Assembly (NCBI RefSeq): GCF_029369745.1
Contig: NZ_CP120210.1
Location: forward strand, 5,828,001 to 5,892,000
Reading direction: 5' to 3'
DNA: 64,000 bases
Origin: Amycolatopsis sp. QT-25
Lineage (GTDB): Bacteria; Actinomycetota; Actinomycetes; Mycobacteriales; Pseudonocardiaceae
The translations under genes were made by a program, and so were the position numbers. Below are positions 20,988 to 29,387 of this stretch, in pieces. The notes beneath the pieces were generated by a model. It worked only from the letters and a program-made list of their open reading frames with translations, made no database searches and had not been told where the DNA came from. Numbering within the stretch: position 1 is the first letter of the stretch; every line of letters begins with the position of its first letter.

Positions 20988-21537
20988 TCCCGGACTCCAC
21001 TCTTCGACGGTGAGACCGAGAAGAGTCGCACCGGGAGCACGAACCGTTACTGAGGGTAGGCAAATATGGCGTACCGAAGTCGGAGACAAGCGCGACATCG
21101 CCGAAGGTCCTGGCGTGGCTTCAACAGTCCACAAGGGAGATCCCCGGTGCCCGCTATGCCGCCGCCGTGGTTCTCTCTAGTGGTCGCCCAAGGCGCACCG
21201 GCACGGCCGACGAAACCGATCCTGGCCCTAACCCGTCCTCAATCCGTCCTCACCACTCAGACCCCCTGCGTGATGCTCCACAGAGTGTTCAAACCGGGCG
21301 CTGAGGCCCCTTACGGACGGTCCTGGGCGCGCCGCACTTGGCGGCGATCGAGTCACACAAGACTTCGGCGGCCGGACACGGTTGCCCTACCCCTTGCTGA
21401 CACCCGTCCAGTCAAGTTCAGGGGCCCTCGCGAGTCGCCGGGACGACTGCTCCCCACCGGCCGAGCGCGCTGTCGCGTCTTCGACCGGCAGGTAGCTGAA
21501 CCCTGGCACGCCGCGACCGAGTCGAAGTAAAGAATAT
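20988..21537. other. Gene-free stretch
   Basis: About 550 bases upstream of the PASTA gene and of the promoter at 21538. Open frames exist, but their translations are Arg/Pro-rich with no recognisable domain and no bias in the third codon position. A Shine-Dalgarno sequence for the PASTA gene lies at the left end. I see no RNA gene or repeat in it. Confidence 0.5.
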
Positions 21538-21566
21538 TTGACACGATGTCTAGAAATCTTTACCTT
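21538..21566 (+). promoter_or_regulatory. Sigma-70-type promoter for a leaderless transcript
   Basis: TTGACA (21538-21543), a 17-base spacer and TACCTT (21561-21566). The -10 box ends 7 bases before the GTG at 21574, so transcription would begin at or next to the start codon. The spacer contains the palindrome TCTAGA. Confidence 0.65.
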
Positions 21567-21573
21567 GGCTGTC

Positions 21574-22002
21574 GTGGCCTTGGAAGAGAAACGCGCATGG
21601 ATCATGGTGGCGGTGACGGTCTTCGCCTACGCGGCGTACCTGATCGTCGTCCTTCGCCGGACAAGCTCCGGGACGGTCGTCGACGTCCCTTACGTGGCGC
21701 CGTTGCTGTGGACCGTCGGGGCGGCCATCGTCGCCTCGATCGTGCTGCACCTCGCCGCGGCGATCGCCTCACCGCGGGACGCGGGCCGCAAAGACCAGCG
21801 CGACCGCGAGATCGGCCGGTTCGGTGAGCACATCGGACAGTCGTTCGTCGTGATCGGGGGGGTCGCGGCCCTCGTCATGGCGATGGCGGAGCTGGACCAC
21901 TTCTGGATCGCCAACACCGTGTACCTCGCCTTCGTCCTGTCTTCCCTGCTCGGTTCCCTCGCGAAGATCGCCGCCTACCGCTGGGGATTCCAGGCATGGT
22001 GA
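21574..22002 (+). CDS. Small four-helix membrane protein paired with an XRE regulator
   Basis: About 142 residues with four hydrophobic segments (AWIMVAVTVFAYAAYLIVVL, APLLWTVGAAIVASIVLHLAAAI, FVVIGGVAALVMAMAEL, NTVYLAFVLSSLLGSL) and a charged loop RKDQRDREIGRFGEHIG between the second and third. I do not recognise a named domain. It overlaps the next gene (ATGGTGA), so both are translated together, a common arrangement for small membrane proteins with a YozG-like regulator. The GTG start is set by the promoter spacing, with no Shine-Dalgarno sequence. Confidence 0.75.
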   Translation: MALEEKRAWIMVAVTVFAYAAYLIVVLRRTSSGTVVDVPYVAPLLWTVGAAIVASIVLHLAAAIASPRDAGRKDQRDREIGRFGEHIGQSFVVIGGVAALVMAMAELDHFWIANTVYLAFVLSSLLGSLAKIAAYRWGFQAW

Positions 22003-22217
22003 AACCGACCAAGGTCACGAACTCCATCCGCGCCCTGCGGTTCGCGAAGGGTGAGATGACCCAGGCGGAACTCGCGGACCGGATCGACGTCACGCGCCAG
22101 ACGGTGATCGCCATCGAACAGGGCCGCTACTCGCCGTCCTTGGAGATGGCCTTCCGGATCGCCCGGGTGTTCGGCGTCGGGCTCGACGACGTTTTCCAGT
22201 ATCCAGAACAGGAATGA
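21996..22217 (+). CDS. Small XRE/Cro helix-turn-helix regulator
   Basis: 73 residues, essentially one helix-turn-helix: IRALRFAKGEMTQAELADRIDVTRQTVIAIEQGRYSPSLEMAFRIARVFGVGLDDVFQYPE. This is the YozG/HipB-like short XRE form that often sits next to a small membrane protein. Its start codon overlaps the preceding stop. Autoregulation from the promoter at 21538 is likely but not shown. The next gene starts 7 bases later and is probably in the same operon. Confidence 0.9.
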   Translation: MVKPTKVTNSIRALRFAKGEMTQAELADRIDVTRQTVIAIEQGRYSPSLEMAFRIARVFGVGLDDVFQYPEQE

Positions 22218-22224
22218 GGCCGCC

Positions 22225-23187
22225 GTGAAGGCGATCGCCCAGCACGAGTACGGCACCACCGACGTTCTGACCCTGACCGAACTGCCCGAACCCGAAGCCG
22301 GACCCGACGGTGTGGTCGTGCGGATCCGCGCGGCGGCGGTCGATCCCGGAGTCTGGCACCTCATGGAGGGAACGCCGTATCTGGTGCGGCTCATGGGTTT
22401 CGGGGTACGGAGGCCGAAGGCCCGGGTCCGCGGGCTGGACTTCGCCGGCGTGGTGCACGCCGTCGGCGAGAACGTGACGCCATTCCGGCCCGGTGACGAG
22501 GTTTTCGGCACCTGCGAAGGTTCTTTCGCCGAGTACGCGCTGACCACCGTGGACAGACTCGCCAAGAAGCCCGAGCGGCTCGGCTTCGGAGAAGCGGCGG
22601 CGGTGCCCATCTCCGCTTTCACCGCGCTTCAAGCGCTCCGGGACCGCGGGCGAGTCGCGCCGCGGCAGAAGGTCCTGGTCATCGGCGCGGGCGGTGGCGT
22701 GGGCACCTTCGCGGTGCAGATCGCCAAGGCGTTCGGCGCCGAGGTGGACGGCGTATGCGGCACGGACAAGGTGGAGCTCGTCCGCTCGCTCGGCGCGTCC
22801 CGGGTTTTCGACTACACCCGTGAGGATTTCGGCGGCGGTTACGACCTCATCCTCGACACCGCGGGCAATCGGTCGCTGACGTCGCTGCGGGCGTCCCTTA
22901 CCCCTCAGGGCACTCTCGTCATCGTCGGCGGCGAGGGCAAGGGCCGATGGGTCGGCCCGGTGGGCCGCAATCTGCGGGCACTGCTCCTCGGGCCGTTCGT
23001 GAAGCAGAAAATCCGCGGGCTGTTCTCCAGGGAGAACGGAAACGATCTCCAGACGCTGCGGACGCTCATCGAGGCGGGAAAACTGACACCCGTCGTCGAC
23101 CGGGCCTTCCCGCTGGCCGAGGTGCCCGAAGCCATCCGTTACGTGCGCGAAGGGCACGCGCACGGCAAGGTCGTCATCACCATCTGA
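22225..23187 (+). CDS. Zinc-independent medium-chain NAD(P)H oxidoreductase (quinone oxidoreductase-like)
   Basis: 320 residues of the MDR superfamily. The N-terminal GroES-like half contains GLDFAGVVHAVGENVTPFRPGDEVFG and the Rossmann half has VIGAGGGVGTFAVQIAKAFGAEVDGVCGTDK. The catalytic-zinc Cys and the structural four-Cys lobe are absent, so it is a reductase of the quinone or enone type rather than an alcohol dehydrogenase. The GTG start is 7 bases after the XRE stop, and GAGG (22216-22219) lies five bases upstream of it. It may be the functional target of the XRE regulator. Confidence 0.88.
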   Translation: MKAIAQHEYGTTDVLTLTELPEPEAGPDGVVVRIRAAAVDPGVWHLMEGTPYLVRLMGFGVRRPKARVRGLDFAGVVHAVGENVTPFRPGDEVFGTCEGSFAEYALTTVDRLAKKPERLGFGEAAAVPISAFTALQALRDRGRVAPRQKVLVIGAGGGVGTFAVQIAKAFGAEVDGVCGTDKVELVRSLGASRVFDYTREDFGGGYDLILDTAGNRSLTSLRASLTPQGTLVIVGGEGKGRWVGPVGRNLRALLLGPFVKQKIRGLFSRENGNDLQTLRTLIEAGKLTPVVDRAFPLAEVPEAIRYVREGHAHGKVVITI

Positions 23188-23271
23188 TGTTCTCCCCCAC
23201 GTCGGCCTCCGGCCATCTTGGGCGTGTTCGCTCTCGAAGAGCGATCCACCGAAGGCCGAGGGAGAACACCG

Positions 23272-24807
23272 ATGTCCGTCAACCGCCGGGATCTGTTGCG
23301 AGGCGCCGCCACCGCCGGCGCGCTGGGGCTGGCCTGGCCGTTGAGCTCGCGGATGACGGTCGCGCAGGCCGAGGAGGCCGCGGTGGCGCTGGGCGCGACC
23401 TGGGACGAGGCGCCGTTCACGCTCGGCGTCGCGTCCGGCGACCCGGTGCCGTACGGCGTCGCCCTCTGGACCAGGATCGCACCGAAGCCGATGGAGTTCG
23501 AGCAGCCACTGGCCGACACCGTCGAGGTGACCTGGGAGGTCGCCGCCGACCGCGGGTTCCGCCGCCGCGTGGCGCGCGGGACGACGGCCGCGACCGCCGA
23601 ACTCGGGCACAGCGTGCACGTCCCGGTTTCCGGACTGGAGCCGGGTTCGCAGTACTACTACCGGTTCCACGCGCTCGGCAAGGTCAGCCGGGTCGGCCGC
23701 ACCCGTACCGCACCGGTCGGCCCCGTCCGGCGGGTGCGGTTCGCCTCGGCGAACTGCCAGGCGTTCCACGACGGGTTCTACGCGGCGCACGCCGGGATCG
23801 CCAGGGAGGACCTCGATTTCGTCGTCCACCTCGGCGACTACGTCTACGAGCACGGTCAGGTCGGCGGCAACCCGCTGCGCGACCACGAAGGTCCCGAGGT
23901 ACTGACGCTGCCGGCGTACCGGCGGCGGCACGCGCTCTACAAGTCCGACCCGTCGCTGCGGGACGCCCACGCGGCTCATCCGTGGTTCATCACCTGGGAC
24001 GACCACGAGGTCGTCAACGACTACAGCGGTACCACCCCGTCGTTGCGGGCACGGCGCTCGGCGGCGTACCAGGCCTGGTTCGAGCACATGCCGGTACGCC
24101 CGGACCACCCGTCGACGCCGAGGATCCACCGGCAGCGCCGCTGGGGCGATCTGCTCGATCTGTCCATTTTGGACCTCAGGCAGTACCGATCGGCGCAGAA
24201 CCTGCCCGACGGCACGATCCTCGGGGCGGACCAGAAGGCATGGCTCAAGGATCAGGTGACCGGCGCCGGCGAGGCGTGGCACTGCTGGGTGAACTCGATC
24301 ATGCTGAGCCAGCTGGCGAAACCCGGTGGCGGCTACATGTTCACGGATCAATGGGACGGCTTCCTCGCCGAACGCAAGGAAGTGCTGACCCACGTGGCGA
24401 ACAGCGGCCTCGAAGACCTCGTGGTGATCACCGGCGACTGGCATTCGGCGTTCGTCGACGACATCCGCCCGGACTTCGCGGATCCGGCCACCCCGGTGAT
24501 CGGCACGGAGTTCACCGCGCATTCGGTCAGCTCCGGCGCCTACTCCCCCGAATGGAACGCCACGAACGGTCCGAAGATGGGCGCGGCGAACCCGCACCTC
24601 AAGTACTTCGAGGGCGACCGGTACGGCTACGACGTCTACGAGGTCACTCCACGCCGCTGGAGCACGCACATGCGGGTGATCGGCGACCGGCGCGACCCGC
24701 GTTCGCCGGTGAGCGCCCTGACGACGTTCCACGTCGACCGCGGCAGGCCGGGGTCCTATGAGGACCGGGCCACGATCACCTCCCCCGCGCAGTACCGGCG
24801 ACGCTAG
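23272..24807 (+). CDS. phoD: PhoD-type alkaline phosphatase/phosphodiesterase, Tat-exported
   Basis: 511 residues. The Tat signal MSVNRRDLLRGAATAGALGLAWPL is followed by a fibronectin-like N-terminal domain (about 45-150) and the metallophosphatase domain with metal ligands in VHLGDYVYE, TWDDHEVVNDYSG and ITGDWHSAFVDDI. It releases phosphate from organic mono- and diesters outside the cell; PhoD enzymes use Ca and Fe. The ATG at 23272 fits the twin-Arg position and a GAGGGAG upstream. No PHO-box-like direct repeats were noticed before it. Confidence 0.94.
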   Translation: MSVNRRDLLRGAATAGALGLAWPLSSRMTVAQAEEAAVALGATWDEAPFTLGVASGDPVPYGVALWTRIAPKPMEFEQPLADTVEVTWEVAADRGFRRRVARGTTAATAELGHSVHVPVSGLEPGSQYYYRFHALGKVSRVGRTRTAPVGPVRRVRFASANCQAFHDGFYAAHAGIAREDLDFVVHLGDYVYEHGQVGGNPLRDHEGPEVLTLPAYRRRHALYKSDPSLRDAHAAHPWFITWDDHEVVNDYSGTTPSLRARRSAAYQAWFEHMPVRPDHPSTPRIHRQRRWGDLLDLSILDLRQYRSAQNLPDGTILGADQKAWLKDQVTGAGEAWHCWVNSIMLSQLAKPGGGYMFTDQWDGFLAERKEVLTHVANSGLEDLVVITGDWHSAFVDDIRPDFADPATPVIGTEFTAHSVSSGAYSPEWNATNGPKMGAANPHLKYFEGDRYGYDVYEVTPRRWSTHMRVIGDRRDPRSPVSALTTFHVDRGRPGSYEDRATITSPAQYRRR

Positions 24808-25205
24808 GCCGAAAGAAGAAGGGGCGGCGGCGCTGGTACGGAGCACTGCGGTTCACCGCAGGTGATCTCGCTTCATCCGCCTGGGCTTCCTGGGCTTCTC
24901 TGCGGACGGGCCGCGCAAGAAAGAAGTCGCCGACTCGGTCATCGCGCCTAGCGGTGGCCGAAGGCAGGTTTCCCTCCTGCGGCTGCGCCAGTGATCGCCA
25001 GGGCATCCTCTTCAGCAAAGGCATTTCACGACTTGCTTCACCCTGTTGAGGTACTCGGAAACCTACCGAGTGGTCGCCTGCCGCGCGTCGGGATCGTCCT
25101 ATCAGGACACCGTCGGACAGGAGGTTTCGAGTGCCTACGTGGCCGGATGTCCCGTAGACGTCTTCTGCTGTCCGAAGAGAACGATGTCGATCTCGACGGC
25201 GCCTT
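24808..25205. other. Gene-free stretch
   Basis: About 400 bases between the convergent phoD and hydrolase genes. No hairpin comparable to the other terminators, no domain in any short frame and no repeat was found. It may be decayed sequence. Confidence 0.45.
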
Positions 25206-26081
25206 TCAGTGTCCGCTTCCGGCCGGCCTCCACCGGTCCACTTCCGCCGTGAGCCACCGATGCAGGGAAAAGGCCAGTTCGACCGGCGCGTCGTACTGGA
25301 TCAGATGCCCGGCATCCGGGATGACGTCGAGGAGGGCGCCGGGAATCGCGGCGGCGAGTCGCTCCGCCCGGTCCACCGGGATCCAGGTGTCGTCCGCACC
25401 CCAGATCACCTTCACCGGCAACTCGAGTTCCGGATAACGGTCCTGGATCTCGTCGGTGTACCGGACGTCCGCCTCGGCGATCTGCCGGTAGAACGCACGT
25501 TGCCCCCGCGCGTCCAGCCAGGGCTCGGTCAGGGTGGCCGATTGCGCGCCGGTGAGACCACGATGGGAGGCCGTCGCGATGTAGGACTCCAGCGCGCCCC
25601 GGTGCACGGCCGGGGGCTGCGCCTGGAAGACCTCGGCGTTCTCCGCGACGAGCCGGAAGAATTCCGAACCCCACGGCCGCAGCGCGACGACGTCCACCAA
25701 GGCGAGCGAGGCGTACTCGGCACCGTGCAGCAGCTTCGCGCGCAGGGACACGGCCCCGCCGTAGTCGTGGGCGATCACGTGCGGGGCCGCCGGCCCCCAG
25801 TGCCCGAGCAGGTCGGCGAAAAGCTCGCCCTGCGTCCCGAGATCGACGGCGTGGCCGGGTTCCTTCGACGAACGGCCGTACCCCGGCATGTCCCAGACGT
25901 ACACGGCGAATTCTTCGCTGAGCGCTCGGGCGAAAGGCGCCCACAGTTGTGCCGACCACGGTGTCCCGTGACACAGCACCACCGGGGCGCCTTCGCCGAG
26001 GCGTTCCCACGCCACCGCACGGCCCCGCCAGTCGAACGTCCGCGACAACTCCAGCTGATCGAAACCCACCATCACGAGCAT
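25206..26081 (-). CDS. Alpha/beta hydrolase (epoxide hydrolase/haloalkane dehalogenase-like)
   Basis: 291 residues. Oxyanion motif CHGTPWSAQLW, then YVWDMPGYGRSS, the elbow IAHDYGGAVSLRAKL (Asp nucleophile in HDYGG), acid region VIWGADDTWIPV and the His in IPDAGHLIQYD. An Asp nucleophile in H-D-Y-G-G points to epoxide hydrolases or dehalogenases rather than Ser esterases. The substrate is unknown. Two starts, 26081 and 26072, are equally possible; neither has a good Shine-Dalgarno sequence. Confidence 0.85.
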   Translation of the reverse strand: MLVMVGFDQLELSRTFDWRGRAVAWERLGEGAPVVLCHGTPWSAQLWAPFARALSEEFAVYVWDMPGYGRSSKEPGHAVDLGTQGELFADLLGHWGPAAPHVIAHDYGGAVSLRAKLLHGAEYASLALVDVVALRPWGSEFFRLVAENAEVFQAQPPAVHRGALESYIATASHRGLTGAQSATLTEPWLDARGQRAFYRQIAEADVRYTDEIQDRYPELELPVKVIWGADDTWIPVDRAERLAAAIPGALLDVIPDAGHLIQYDAPVELAFSLHRWLTAEVDRWRPAGSGH

Positions 26082-26097
26082 AGCCGCGGGCGAGCGG

Positions 26098-27003
26098 TCA
26101 GTCGGGCAGTTGCAGTTCGGTATGCCTTTTGGACAGCATCTCCGCCAGTTCCCGGAGTTTGACGTTCATGTTCTGCGACGTGTGCCGCAGCACCTCGAAC
26201 GCCTCCGCGGCGTCGATCCCGCGCCGCGCCATCAGGATGCCCTTGGCCTGCCCGATCGCGTCCCGGCTGTCCAGCGCCTGTTGCAGCTGTTCCTCCTGCA
26301 ACTGACCGCGTGTGACCGCGTGCGTGGTCGCCAAGGCCAGCGACGCGTGCGTCGCCAGGAGCAGCAGCACGTCACGATCGGCCCTGGCGATGCCGTGCGG
26401 GCGCCGCGAGTAGACGTTCAGCGCACCGGAAAGCTGCGAACTCGACGCTTCCGGCAGCAAAGCCGTCGAGACCAGCGAATGGAAACCGAGCGCCGCGGCG
26501 GCCGGGCCGAAGCGCGGCCAGCGGGCGTCCTCGGCGAGGTTGTCGCTGAACGCCGCCGCCGGTCCGGAAACCCGCGCCGCCTCCACACAGGCACCCTCGC
26601 CGTACTGGTACTGCAGCTGATCCAGCTCGCCGGCGATCTCGTCGGTCCGCACCGGCGTGTGGAACCCGCCGTCGGGATCGAGGAGTGTGACGCTGACCAA
26701 GTCCGCGCCCGGCACCAGGTCTCGCGTCGCGAAGACCACCCGTTCGAGGACCGCCCCGATCGAACCGGAATCCAGCAGCGCCCTGGTCAAGGCTACGAAC
26801 TGGTTGACCAGTGGCCCGGCGATGAGCCGGACGCCCTTCTCAGAGGTCACCGGCAGTTCGCCGTCGCCGACATCCTCGACGAATCGGTTCTTGTCCTGCT
26901 GCCAGTCGATTTCATCGGCCAAAGCCCGCCTCTCCCACTTCTGCACATCGGCGTGATGCACCACGGGAGTCACCGGCGAGAACCGGCGCCGAGCGCGCAC
27001 CAT
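26098..27003 (-). CDS. GAF-ANTAR protein (predicted RNA-binding antiterminator)
   Basis: About 301 residues. The GAF domain (about 50-210) contains DLVPGADLVSVTLLD and YGEGACVEA. The ANTAR domain at the C-terminus (about 235-295) is SRDAIGQAKGILMARRGIDAAEAFEVLRHTSQNMNVKLRELAEML. ANTAR domains bind paired hexaloop RNA hairpins and prevent termination; GAF senses a ligand or redox state. Target hairpins were not identified in this window. The start is uncertain; ATG at 27003 is the first ATG. It is divergent from the SpoIIE-like gene. Confidence 0.85.
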   Translation of the reverse strand: MVRARRRFSPVTPVVHHADVQKWERRALADEIDWQQDKNRFVEDVGDGELPVTSEKGVRLIAGPLVNQFVALTRALLDSGSIGAVLERVVFATRDLVPGADLVSVTLLDPDGGFHTPVRTDEIAGELDQLQYQYGEGACVEAARVSGPAAAFSDNLAEDARWPRFGPAAAALGFHSLVSTALLPEASSSQLSGALNVYSRRPHGIARADRDVLLLLATHASLALATTHAVTRGQLQEEQLQQALDSRDAIGQAKGILMARRGIDAAEAFEVLRHTSQNMNVKLRELAEMLSKRHTELQLPD

Positions 27004-27324
27004 CAACCGCCGCAACCAACCCGGTTACCGGCGGATCGGCGCTAACTTCTCAACGCTCAGAACCGCTTTCGGAAACCGACCTTAGCCGAATGGGCTCGCC
27101 CCGCCTACCGCGACCCACGTTCGGCCCGTCGTGGGTCGCCTCCGCCGGTCGCGACTGCCTCAAAACGCTCGTCCACCTGGCGTAATCCTCACCTCGGCGG
27201 TGAAGTGTCCGCGTCGGTCCGCCGCCGTCTCCTCGACGAATGCCACTGGTGCGCCGACTCATGTTTCATCCCTGGTCGCGGTTGGTACCCAGGCCGGTGT
27301 CGCCGACAACCGGGGGTGATTAGC
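27004..27324. other. Divergent control region between GAF-ANTAR and SpoIIE-like genes
   Basis: 321 bases with no gene. A GTTT (27263-27266), 16 bases, TGGTAC (27283-27288) arrangement resembles the stress sigma factor (SigB/SigF) promoter GTTT-N14-16-GGGTAN and would start transcription about 30 bases before the SpoIIE-like gene. The match is imperfect and unproven. Confidence 0.35.
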
Positions 27325-28827
27325 GTGTGCTCCGTCCACGCCGAGGAGCAACGACGGATAATCGCGGCGTGCTTCGCTCGCACCGGGCTCACCGTGGAGC
27401 AACTGTGGCTGCGGTACTTCGCCCTGGGAGGCGATGTCACCGAAGTCGAACTGGACGCGTTCCTGCAGGGCGCGCTTTCTCTGCCCAGAATCCAGCGGGA
27501 CATGGTGACCCACGCCATCAACGAGCGGCTCGACGAACTCTCCGGCGCGCGACGGGCGCCTTACAGCCGCGAGGCCAGTGCGACCATCCGTCCTCGCGGT
27601 ACTTTGGCCGCCCTGCTGGGACTCCTCGACGGCGCCCGCCATGCCGCTCCGGAGCGGTTGCCCGAGGTCATCGCCGCCGCCGGCCGCGCACTGAACCTCG
27701 AGATCGCCGTCTACCTCGCCGACTACGACCGACGTCACCTCGTCCCGCTGCCCGGGCCGGTTTCCGGCCGGAAACCGTTGCCCATCGAGACGAGCAATGC
27801 CGGTCAGGCCTACCGGCACGTGGACACCCTGCTGACCGAAGAGCCGGAGGGGCCGCGGCTGTGGGCCGTGCTGCTCGACGGCGACGAGCGCATGGGGGTG
27901 CTCGAGGTCGGAGCCGGTACGGGCACCGACCTCCACGACCCCGCCCTGCGTACCCAATGTCAGTGGTTCGCGTCACTGGCAGGCCATCTCGTCGCCGCCG
28001 CGATGCGTTATGGCGACGCCCTCGACATGCGGCGGCGTGGACGACGACGGGACCCCACCGCGGAGTTGCTCTGGCAGAACCTGCCCCCGTTGACCGCGGC
28101 GACGCGCGACGTGATGGTGGCGGGTGGCGTCGAGCCCGCCTACGACCTTCGCGGTGTCACCTTCGACTACGCCCTTTCCGAAACGACGGCGTGGCTGGCC
28201 ATCTTCGACGCGGGCCGGGACGATCCGTCCGCGGGTCTCGTGGTCTCGACGGCGCTCGCGGCCTACCGATCCGCCCGCCGTGAGGGCGAAGACCTGCGCG
28301 GCCAGGAGAACGCTGTCGACAAAGCGCTTTCGACCCAGTTCGGTGCCGGTGCCGCCGTCCGCGGCACGCTGGCCGAAGTGGATCTCGCCCACGGCGACCT
28401 GCGTCATCTCGAAGCGGGCGGGCGGACGCCGCTCGTGGTCGGCACCGAGCACGAGGCGCACCGTTCGTCCACAGTGGACAGTTCACCCCGGTCGCCGTTC
28501 GGCGCCGGCTCACCCGGCCGGATCATGACCACCCGGCTCCGGCCCGGGGATCTCCTCGTCCTGCACACCGAAGCCCTCTCGGAAGCGCGTGCCGCCGACG
28601 GCGAACGGTTCGGGCTCGTCGAATGCCTGAACGCCCATGCCGGACAGCTACCGCCCGAGACCAACCGGCGTGTGCTCCAAGCGGCGAAGAGTCACTGCCG
28701 GGGTGCTTTCACCGGGGACGCCGGTCTGCTGGTCGCACGCTGGCACGCCGGCCGTGAAGCCGTTCAGCCGCCGAATTCCACGTCTTCGGACTTGATCGTC
28801 CCTCCCTTCCGGCCCGGCGCGGCCTGA
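27325..28827 (+). CDS. SpoIIE/PP2C-like protein with altered catalytic residues
   Basis: 500 residues. The N-terminal part (about 15-70, LWLRYFALGGDVTEVELDAFLQGAL) is typical of actinobacterial SpoIIE phosphatases, a GAF-like middle covers 95-230 and the PP2C domain 250-475. In active members the metal sites read G-G-D-x-x-D, F-D-A-M-G-H-G, N-A-G-H and T-D-G. Here they are R-G-V-T-F-D (277-281), F-D-A-G-R-D-D (294-300), E-A-G-G (363-366) and T-E-A (415-417). It may therefore be a pseudophosphatase that only binds anti-anti-sigma proteins. The GTG at 27325 is preferred because GGGGGTGA lies just upstream; GTG 27316 is an alternative. Its 3' end overlaps the convergent hydrolase by 64 bases. 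Confidence 0.78.
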   Translation: MCSVHAEEQRRIIAACFARTGLTVEQLWLRYFALGGDVTEVELDAFLQGALSLPRIQRDMVTHAINERLDELSGARRAPYSREASATIRPRGTLAALLGLLDGARHAAPERLPEVIAAAGRALNLEIAVYLADYDRRHLVPLPGPVSGRKPLPIETSNAGQAYRHVDTLLTEEPEGPRLWAVLLDGDERMGVLEVGAGTGTDLHDPALRTQCQWFASLAGHLVAAAMRYGDALDMRRRGRRRDPTAELLWQNLPPLTAATRDVMVAGGVEPAYDLRGVTFDYALSETTAWLAIFDAGRDDPSAGLVVSTALAAYRSARREGEDLRGQENAVDKALSTQFGAGAAVRGTLAEVDLAHGDLRHLEAGGRTPLVVGTEHEAHRSSTVDSSPRSPFGAGSPGRIMTTRLRPGDLLVLHTEALSEARAADGERFGLVECLNAHAGQLPPETNRRVLQAAKSHCRGAFTGDAGLLVARWHAGREAVQPPNSTSSDLIVPPFRPGAA

Positions 28828-29318
28828 TACCGCCAGTACAGATTCGTGTGCGCGATGACCTGCTCCGGCGAGGGCGCTCCCCAGGCCGTTTTGTCCACGG
28901 TGGTGTGCGCGTCGCCGACCAGCGTCACGTCGTATCCGCGGACCATGGCGCCGTGCAGCGTCGACCGGATGCAGGCGTCGGTCTCCGCACCGACGACCAC
29001 GAGCCGCCCGACCCCGCGCTCGGCGAGCACCTGCTCCAGCTCGGTGTCCTCGAACGAATCCCCATAGGACTTCTCGACGAGCGGCTCGGTGCCCTCCCGG
29101 TCCAGCTCGCCGACGATGCGCCATTCTTCGCTGTCCCGCACGAGTTCCTCGTCGGAATGCTGCACCCACACGACCGGGACGCCTTCCCGTCGTGCTCTGC
29201 CGACGAGCCCGCCGATGGTCGCGACCACCGCGTCGCGCTCGTGGCCCTCGTCGACGACGCCGTTCTGGACGTCGACGACGAGGAGCGCGGTGTTCGGCCG
29301 GTTGTCGAGAGTGGTCAT
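28764..29318 (-). CDS. Isochorismatase-family cysteine hydrolase
   Basis: 184 residues with the catalytic triad Asp16 (VVDVQNG), Lys83 (VEKSYGDSF) and Cys116 (GAETDACIRSTLHGAMVRGYDV), plus the preceding cis-peptide A-E-T-D-A segment. These enzymes hydrolyse isochorismate, nicotinamide or carbamoyl compounds. The neighbours give no pathway hint, so the substrate is unknown. Its last 21 codons overlap the end of the SpoIIE-like gene on the other strand. Confidence 0.9.
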   Translation of the reverse strand: MTTLDNRPNTALLVVDVQNGVVDEGHERDAVVATIGGLVGRARREGVPVVWVQHSDEELVRDSEEWRIVGELDREGTEPLVEKSYGDSFEDTELEQVLAERGVGRLVVVGAETDACIRSTLHGAMVRGYDVTLVGDAHTTVDKTAWGAPSPEQVIAHTNLYWRYQAAPGRKGGTIKSEDVEFGG

Positions 29319-29387
29319 GAAGTGGTGTCCCTCCTGGTCAGGCTGCTGCGGCAGACCTTAACCCGGAGCACCGACAAGAAGCGGCGA

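Noticed and set aside
21066..21530. A 154-residue frame upstream of the membrane protein
   Set aside because: Arg/Pro-rich, with poor third-position bias and no domain; likely non-coding.
24776..25024. An 82-residue minus-strand frame after phoD
   Set aside because: Composition is not gene-like, it overlaps the phoD end and no domain or ribosome site is visible.
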